From Dasyornis broadbenti (lineage: Eukaryota; Chordata; Aves; Passeriformes; Dasyornithidae), in NCBI GenBank assembly GCA_013397935.1, contig VZRN01002991.1, positions 1,008,644 to 1,072,643 of the forward strand: a DNA stretch of 64,000 nucleotides, written 5' to 3'. The notes beneath the pieces were generated by a model, which saw only the letters and a program-made list of their open reading frames with translations, had not been told where the DNA came from and did not search any database. The position numbers and the translations under genes are program-made. Positions 58,675 through 64,000 of the stretch are shown piece by piece (the stretch's first letter is position 1; every line of letters starts with the position of its first letter).

Positions 58675-59669
58675 CCACAGCAAGCACGTTGTGCTGAGCT
58701 GGCTCGGTGTCTGCTCACTGTCGCGTGGTGACCTGTGTTGACACCTGCCTTGTCACTGATGCCACAAAATGCTGCACTGGCTGAGAAACCACAGCAGCAC
58801 AGAACTAACCTGGGACACAGGGCAGGACCTGGAAACCGGCTGACAAAGCTCCAAGTGTGATTGTAAACAAGGAATCATCACCCGGGAGTTTCCAAGGAGC
58901 TCCATGGTGATCTATTCTCAGCTATGTAACATCCTTCCTGGAAGAAAACATTAAATCATCTCCTAATAAAGCTGCAGATGACACGACACAGAGCGATAAC
59001 TGAGGGAGAAGAGTTTTTGCTGCCAAGGAGTTGGCTGGGGGGAGGCAAGGGAGTCCCAGGCAACTCAGTGGGGTAGAATCAAATTCCCCAGCTCCATGGG
59101 GAACATGGAGGAGGCAGGGCTTTGTTCTGGCAGTCAGACACAGCCCAGCAGGTTTGGGATCACGGTGGTGCCTCAGCCAAGCTCACAGACAGGCAGGCAG
59201 GGCTCCCCAGTGCAAGGACACTGCATCAGCTCCTTCCCTGGATCTGCTGGCAGAGCTTTGGCAGTGCCTGGCAGAGCCCAGGGTTTGCTCCTGCTCCTTT
59301 TTGGGGTGCCAGCTGTGCAACAACAGGACAGCCCTGGGTGAGCCGCTCTGCTGCCGAGCACCGTCCCCACGGAGCAGGGACACACTGGCCTTCCGTCTGC
59401 CCTGCCTTCCCAGGGCCCTGCTGGGATTTAAAAATATCCTTTCCCAGCCTCTTAGCAAAGACACAAACCTCCTGGTTTGCAGTTTAACTCCTAGGGCAGC
59501 ACACCATACAAAGGCTGGGAAGCCACAGGCCGAACAGGCCATTTGGACATCAAAGACATACGAATACCAAAGGCTTTGCACGGAATTTCAGATTGTATCT
59601 TTATTTTTAAAAGATAAAGGGAGGCAGTGCAGGGAAATACCACCCTTCAGAATCCACCCACTACAGCCT
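58675..59669. other. GC-rich non-coding stretch with the longest open frame in the window
   Basis: A plus-strand frame of about 221 codons (59031-59696) lies here, with frames of 121 codons (plus, 59122-59487) and 132 codons (minus, 59183-59581) over the same DNA. The GC-rich composition makes stops rare in every phase. The predicted protein has no recognisable domain, no signal peptide and no membrane segment, and its last codons run into the ancient CR1 3' relic at 59670. I do not call it a gene; it could at most contain an exon of an unknown transcript. Confidence 0.45.
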
Positions 59670-59738
59670 AGTGTCAGAAACAAAATGCTGAGCTAGATGA
59701 ACCTTGGTCTGAACCTATTTCTGTGCTCCTTCTCAGTT
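59670..59738 (+). mobile_element. Ancient CR1-type 3' end relic
   Basis: The run 'gctgagctagatgaacct', 'tggtctgaacctatttct' and 'gtgctccttct' matches the 3'-terminal pattern of an old sauropsid CR1 family: 'GGGCTAGATGGACCTTGGTCTGACCCAGTATGGC', then 'TTCTTATGTTC'. Only about 70 bases are recognisable. Whether it belongs to the same insertion as the relic at 59829 is unclear, since the order (3' end first) argues for separate insertions. Confidence 0.5.
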
Positions 59739-59828
59739 GTACACAATGTCTGAGCGTAGTACTGCAGCAAAGCATGCTAATCTTTCTGTGCTCCTGGTAT
59801 TACTGGTGCAATTCCCACTGGAGGGCCA

Positions 59829-60179
59829 TGTTAAATTTAGAGCCCACAATTCATAAAGGAAGCTGACAAGTTGCAGAGAGTTCAGAGAGGAATATAAAGG
59901 ATGGAAAAAATAGCATTTACAGCTGCAGGAGCTTGATCTATTTAGCTTAGGAAGAGAGGAGTTCAAGGGATGACTTGGTTGAAGACTATCAGTGACCACA
60001 GGGAGAATTAAATGTTGGGATCAGGGTCCTCAATTAGCACAGGAAAACCTTGACACTGAAAACAGACAAGTTCTGACTGAAAATATGAGGCACATGTTTA
60101 CCAGTGTAAATAATGAATTTATTACCAAAGCCAGAGCTGAAGCAGACAGGATGACTCCTCTTTACAGGGGTTTTTAAAC
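59829..60179 (+). mobile_element. Ancient CR1-type LINE relic
   Basis: Ordered matches to the same old CR1 family as the 43427 relic: 'cacaattcataaaggaagct', 'gttgcagagagttcagagag', 'gcaggagcttgatctattta', 'gcttaggaagagagg', 'gatgacttggttgaagacta', 'gggtcctcaattagcacagg', 'gacaagttctgactgaaaat', 'atgaggcacatgtttacca', 'gtgtaaataatgaattt' and 'gactcctctttacagg'. The copy has gaps; the segment for 'ccaatggctggaag' is missing. It covers the same LINE region as the 43.4 kb copy and extends further upstream. No coding capacity remains. Confidence 0.72.
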
Positions 60180-60727
60180 AACATATGAATGCTTTTTTCC
60201 TGAAAAGACATGTTGAAATTCCAACAAGCACAAACAGAACCAGCCTTGTGACCTGTATAATCCAAGGGAGCAAACAGTAATTCTTCCCCTTTTTTAAACA
60301 TGGATAGCCTTCTCTTCCTTCCACCAGCAGTTCTGACAGGAATTCCAAGTGTGTAACAGCTGAGAGCACAATTCTGATCACAGATCCTCCTGGCAGATCT
60401 GCTCTGTGCTTGTGCAAGCACCGAGTAGATCTCTTGTCTCTCTGCTAGGAGCCTCTCACCTGCGTGTTCCTCGAGCCATAAAATCCCATCGTAGTGACTC
60501 TGGCGCTCCCTCCTCACTGCCTGAGGCCAGGAGCCACCACAAAAATCCACCCCCACCAGTGCCTCCCTCCCCTCCTCCTGGTGCCCAGCAGTGGCAGAGA
60601 ATCCTTTCATACACCCATATCCAAGCAATTCCAACCAGTCCTTTGTTATCCATCCTGCATTTCCCTAATACCCAGGGTCAACTCCCCTCACCGTGCTGTA
60701 AACCCCCTCCTCTGGGTCCTATCCAAC
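60180..60727. other. Non-coding spacer between opposing CR1 relics
   Basis: A CT-rich patch near 60500-60720 holds overlapping frames, including one of about 170 codons on the minus strand (60122-60634) that overlaps the relic and has no domain. The left part up to about 60430 is unremarkable. No gene is called. Confidence 0.5.
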
Positions 60728-60955
60728 AGGATCACAGAGAACAGATTATTCCCTCTTCTGAAGGTGTTTAAGACCATTTTCATGCCTCAATAAATTCTTC
60801 TCCTGTCTCACAGCACTAATTCTTTCCACCTTTCCTGAGAGGCCGCAGCTCCCATTAGTTTTTGCCACTGGACTCCTTCCAAGTGCTCCTCCTTCTGCTC
60901 GAAATGCCACCCCCAAACTCCACATGGGGTTCAGGCCTTCCACAAACACACACCA
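60728..60955 (-). mobile_element. Ancient CR1-type LINE relic, antisense
   Basis: On the plus strand the order is: 'ggatcacagagaacagatta', 'ttccctcttctgaaggtg', 'ttttcatgcctcaataaatt', 'cttctcctgtctcac', 'aattctttccacctttcctg', 'agtttttgccactggactcc', 'ttccaag' and 'aaatgccacccccaaactcc', ending near 'ggggttcaggcctt'. This is the complement of a CR1 region ('TATCATGCCTCCCTTAGTCTTCTCTTCTCC', 'TTTCAACCTTTCCTCATAGG', 'TTTTTGTTGCCCTTCTCTGGACTC', 'TGTGGTGCCCAGAACTG'). It overlaps in part the region covered by the plus-strand relic at 59829, so the two are inverted with respect to each other. Confidence 0.68.
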
Positions 60956-60984
60956 AAGCCCCAAGCTCTGTCACATGCGCCTGA

Positions 60985-61290
60985 GAGCAGGACTCAGCCC
61001 TCTTTTAATCCCATTGCATTTATCAGCAATATAACGTTTTGCACATTATCGCCCCAATTATAGAGGCTTGTAGGTGATAATGAGATTGCACTGGATATAT
61101 TCCAGCAAAGCACATTCTAGGTTTTACTAACTTCATTAACCAAGAAAAGCTGGTTAATGGCTGAAAAGTGCAATGATGCACATAATCACACCAGTTGCTT
61201 TGCTACTACAATTATATTATTAAGATGGATCTTTGAGGTACAATTTTCATGTATAATTAGTGGTTTATCTCTTAAGGGAAAAAAAAAAGG
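60985..61290. other. Candidate conserved non-coding element rich in TAAT cores
   Basis: About nine TAAT/ATTA cores occur in roughly 215 bases: 'cacattatcgc', 'ccaattatag', 'gtgataatgag', 'cttcattaacc', 'ctggttaatgg', 'cacataatcac', 'acaattatattatta' and 'gtataattag'. The sequence is not low complexity and matches no repeat. It begins right after the antisense CR1 relic. The density suggests a homeodomain-bound enhancer, but AT-rich DNA gives such cores by chance, so alignment is needed to decide. Confidence 0.36.
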
Positions 61291-63094
61291 AACGTAATTC
61301 AAAAGCACCCAAATGTTTGAGCAAAACAGTTCCTACTGAAAACACAAATGAAGTCATGCTTTCAGGGTCAGACTCCAAATAGGATTGCTGAGAAAACAGC
61401 AGTGCAAGAATTTAGAAACTTAACACAGGCTCCTTGAGGATGTGAAGTACCAAATCCACTGACACACACTGGGAGCACCCAATCTCAGTGGTACCCATGG
61501 GGACCTAGGCTGTGACTTCTGAGAAGACAACAGATCCCAGAACATATCAGAAATGTAAAATATTTAGGCTGATTCAAAATTATTTCTTGGTATTTTATTG
61601 ACCCAAGTATTCTTCGGTTGTTTATTTTCTTGGTCATCACTGTTCTTTCCGAAGGAGAAAACTTCAATTTCAGATTGAGAAAACCAGCACCACCAAGCAG
61701 GAAGAACAATGAAGAATTCTCTAATTATTCCTTTTACCAAATAACAAAACAGAAAATGAGTGTAAATTTTCATAAGCAATTTCCAAGAGCAAACCTGATT
61801 TTTTGATTGCTTTTCTTTTCAGCTAAATTGTACTTATCAGCTTGACAAAAAAAATGCAGTGACTGTTTTTCACTAGGAATTTTTTTACAAATTTAATCAA
61901 GTTGTCAGGAGAAATACTGCTCTTATCCCCACCATGTGAAATTAATATATCAGGAACCTATCTACTGTCTTGCACATGTGTATGACATTTATATGAACCA
62001 TTACTACTAACATATATATATATCTCTTCTGCTTGGTAAAATTTCACAGAGAAAAAGAATCTTTAGAACTGAATCTGTGGTTGTATAAAAGTCCTTGATA
62101 TGGCTGGCTCTGTCAAGGAGCTTAGCAGGAGACTTTGCTGGATTTAATCAGCCAGGCAGACCTCAGAAATTCTGCTGGAATTCTTGTTGCTATTAGAAAT
62201 ACGCACTAGTATTTCCTAATTCAGTTCAGACCTGATTCAGAAACTAAAAGCAATAAATCTTCATGCAAGCATCAAGCTCTCTCAAGGATATCCTGGAGCA
62301 CTGATTTTTGGAGAGGAGGAATACATCAAGGAATGTAGAGGGTCTAGCCAAAATTTTATTTGAAATACTCTTTTCAGTGAATCCAGAGGCTTGTCCAAAA
62401 TGGAAAGCCTCTGATTTTTCCCAAAACCATTGACTTAGCCTTTCACTTCCATGACCCTGCCCAGGAGACAAGAAAGCAGGGGCAGCAGGAAATGTAATCA
62501 GTACACAAACCCTTGGCCACCCCCTTGAAGTTAGGAGAAGTTTCATCACTGCTGTCTGCTGAACAGGAGTTCACCCTGCACTGCAAGCCACCAGGACATC
62601 TCTCAGTGCTTTCAGATCTCTGTGGTCTCCTGAAATCTAACAAAACCTGACAACTTTGAGAAAAACCGCAGGTACTGCAGCCAGGTCTGCAGTGGTAAGC
62701 ACATACTTAGTGTTTACTGGACTGCGGTTTCATTTATTATTACCCTGGAGTTAAAGGAAAGTGTGAAAGCATTACCTGCAGGCAAAGCTGACTGACACTC
62801 CGAAATTCGATGCGTGAAACCTCCAAAACACCCCCAAGAGGCACAAACCTGACACAGCTGTTGGGGCAGACGGACAGAGGTGCATGATAACAACCTGCTA
62901 ACCACAATAAGCTCCAAAGATGAACCTCTGGCTGCAGAAGAGTCCAGCAGGCAGGGATTTTAACCTCGGCATTTCGAAATTCACCGGCCAGATCACAGGG
63001 TGGTGTCAGCAGGTGCAGGGCATTGGCTGCAGCTGAGCAGATCAGCTTGGATCAGAGAGCTCCTGCTCCCCAAAGACTTGAGTTGGAGATCACA
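61291..63094. other. Unique non-coding stretch, no gene seen
   Basis: AT-rich left part with a short AT run at about 62012-62023, then more balanced sequence. No frame looks coding and no repeat is recognised until the CR1 at 63095. The left half (61600-62100) has conserved-looking AT texture but lacks distinct motif clusters. Confidence 0.5.
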
Positions 63095-63240
63095 GTATCA
63101 CAGAATCACAGAATGGTTTGGGTTGGAAGGGATTTTAAATCTCATTCCAACCCTGCTGCCACAGGCAGGGACACCTTGCACTAGACCAGACTGCTCAGAG
63201 CCTCATGCAGCCTGACCTTGGACACTTCCAGGGATTTCCA
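63095..63240 (-). mobile_element. CR1 LINE fragment, 3' end, antisense
   Basis: On the plus strand: two copies of the terminal repeat ('atcacagaatcacagaatgg'), then 'tttgggttggaagggatttt', 'ccctgctgccacaggcaggg', 'acaccttgcactagaccaga', 'ctgctcagagcctcatgcag', 'cctgaccttggacacttcc' and 'agggattt'. It is the best preserved of the CR1 3' ends here. It is 5'-truncated to about 145 bases. A short frame that crosses it is not a gene. Confidence 0.95.
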
Positions 63241-64000
63241 GAGATATTCAGTAATAATAAAGTTCAGTAATACAGATTTGATTTATTTCACAACAAAACT
63301 GTAAAATTAACGCACCTCCTGTGGCATTTCAGGTTCACAGGATCTTTGCAGAAGGACCTGGTTCTCTATTTCAAGATGAGTCTGATTTACTGTAAGAGGG
63401 AAACCTCATTTGACATTTAGGAACATAAGTGCTTATAACATTAATTACATTTCCCTGATATATTAATAAAATGCATAAACACAAACTGCTCTTCCACCAA
63501 AAAAAGAACCCAAACCTACCTTTCAGTTTTCATAAAAACTGTTTGATTTTCTCATATATAGTATATACGAATTTCTATATCGCTTTGACATCCCTCTCCA
63601 TGAGTTACTATAGCCTCAGGAAAAATATAGCTCTGCTGATAAACATTTGGTTCTTGGCTTGTATTTGTGTTCTGCAGCAGTTTGGATGGACAAGTCAAAA
63701 CCCTGGCTGGTTGTCTATGACCTTTGCATTCTCCTTTAAATTCCATGCATTTGCAAGAGATGATGGAAGAGCTGATAGCGTCTACTGTTTATCAGCCACA
63801 ATAATTAGATTAGATACATTTTTCTTTGCAAAAATAGTCTTGTAATGGATTTTTTCTTTTTTTTACAGCCACTATTTCCAACACTTTCAGCAGTGATATG
63901 AATTTGAAGATCTAAAATGGCTGTGTCCAGGGAGCACTTTGTCTCCTTCAGCTGACAAACTTATTTTGGGGGGGAGAGGAAATTCACTTTCTCGTCTCTC
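63241..64000. other. Unique AT-rich non-coding stretch, no gene seen
   Basis: A plus-strand frame of about 124 codons at 63471-63845 sits in AT-rich sequence, is rich in phenylalanine, isoleucine and serine, and shows no recognisable domain. A G-run lies near 63969-63975. Nothing else is recognised before the window ends. Confidence 0.5.

Noticed and set aside
59031..59696. 221-codon plus-strand open frame as a gene
   Set aside because: GC-rich stretch with overlapping frames in other phases, no domain or signal features, and its end lies in an ancient CR1 3' relic.
1..64000. tRNA, rRNA, snRNA genes and CRISPR arrays
   Set aside because: No T-loop with matching acceptor arms, no rRNA or spliceosomal RNA core, and no regularly spaced repeats were seen on either strand.

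Overview
The window looks like avian nuclear DNA. It carries at least six truncated CR1 LINE 3' ends with the typical avian layout: a short stretch of CR1 3' sequence ending in an 8-bp terminal repeat of the ATTCTGTG kind. It also has several much older, diverged CR1-type relics and other old amniote-type repeats. No Alu, B1/B2 or L1 sequence was noticed. The two runs of N (27 bases at 42528-42554, one base at 29305) mark it as an assembled scaffold. I cannot name the species or the chromosome.

I found no protein-coding exon, RNA gene, CRISPR array, operon or prokaryotic feature that I could defend. All open frames are short. The longest, about 221 codons at 59031-59696, lies in a locally GC-rich stretch with overlapping frames in other phases and runs into a repeat relic. 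The window is best read as intergenic or long-intron sequence, probably part of a gene-poor region or one very large intron.

Layout: 1-2.9 kb plain AT-rich DNA with an A-rich tract; 2.9-3.5 kb two CR1 fragments tail to tail; 3.5-16 kb mostly unique sequence with conserved-looking patches near 4.2, 5.1, 9.2 and 10.2 kb, an old CR1-like relic near 7.1 kb, an old repeat near 9.9 kb and a 43-base A run at 15.67 kb; 16.0-16.4 kb an old AT-rich palindromic repeat; 18.9 kb a CR1; 19-49 kb long unique stretches with regulatory-looking patches near 27.2-27.6 and 34.1-34.4 kb, a period-9 (T8C) repeat and a sequence gap near 42.2-42.5 kb, and an old CR1 relic at 43.4 kb; 49.0-49.8 kb a regulatory-looking block with a small CpG cluster; 50.1-50.9 kb a CR1 followed by two old palindromic repeat copies; 51-58.5 kb unique DNA with GC-rich patches; 58.5-61 kb a dense repeat cluster (one CR1, three old CR1-like relics); 61.0-61.3 kb a homeodomain-core-rich patch; 63.1 kb a last CR1.

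Anything functional here is most likely cis-regulatory or an unrecognised non-coding transcript. I did not find a previously undescribed biological system. The most useful leads are the candidate conserved non-coding blocks and the old repeats beside them, which cross-species alignment could test directly. Repeat calls rest on remembered consensus patterns, not on a database search.
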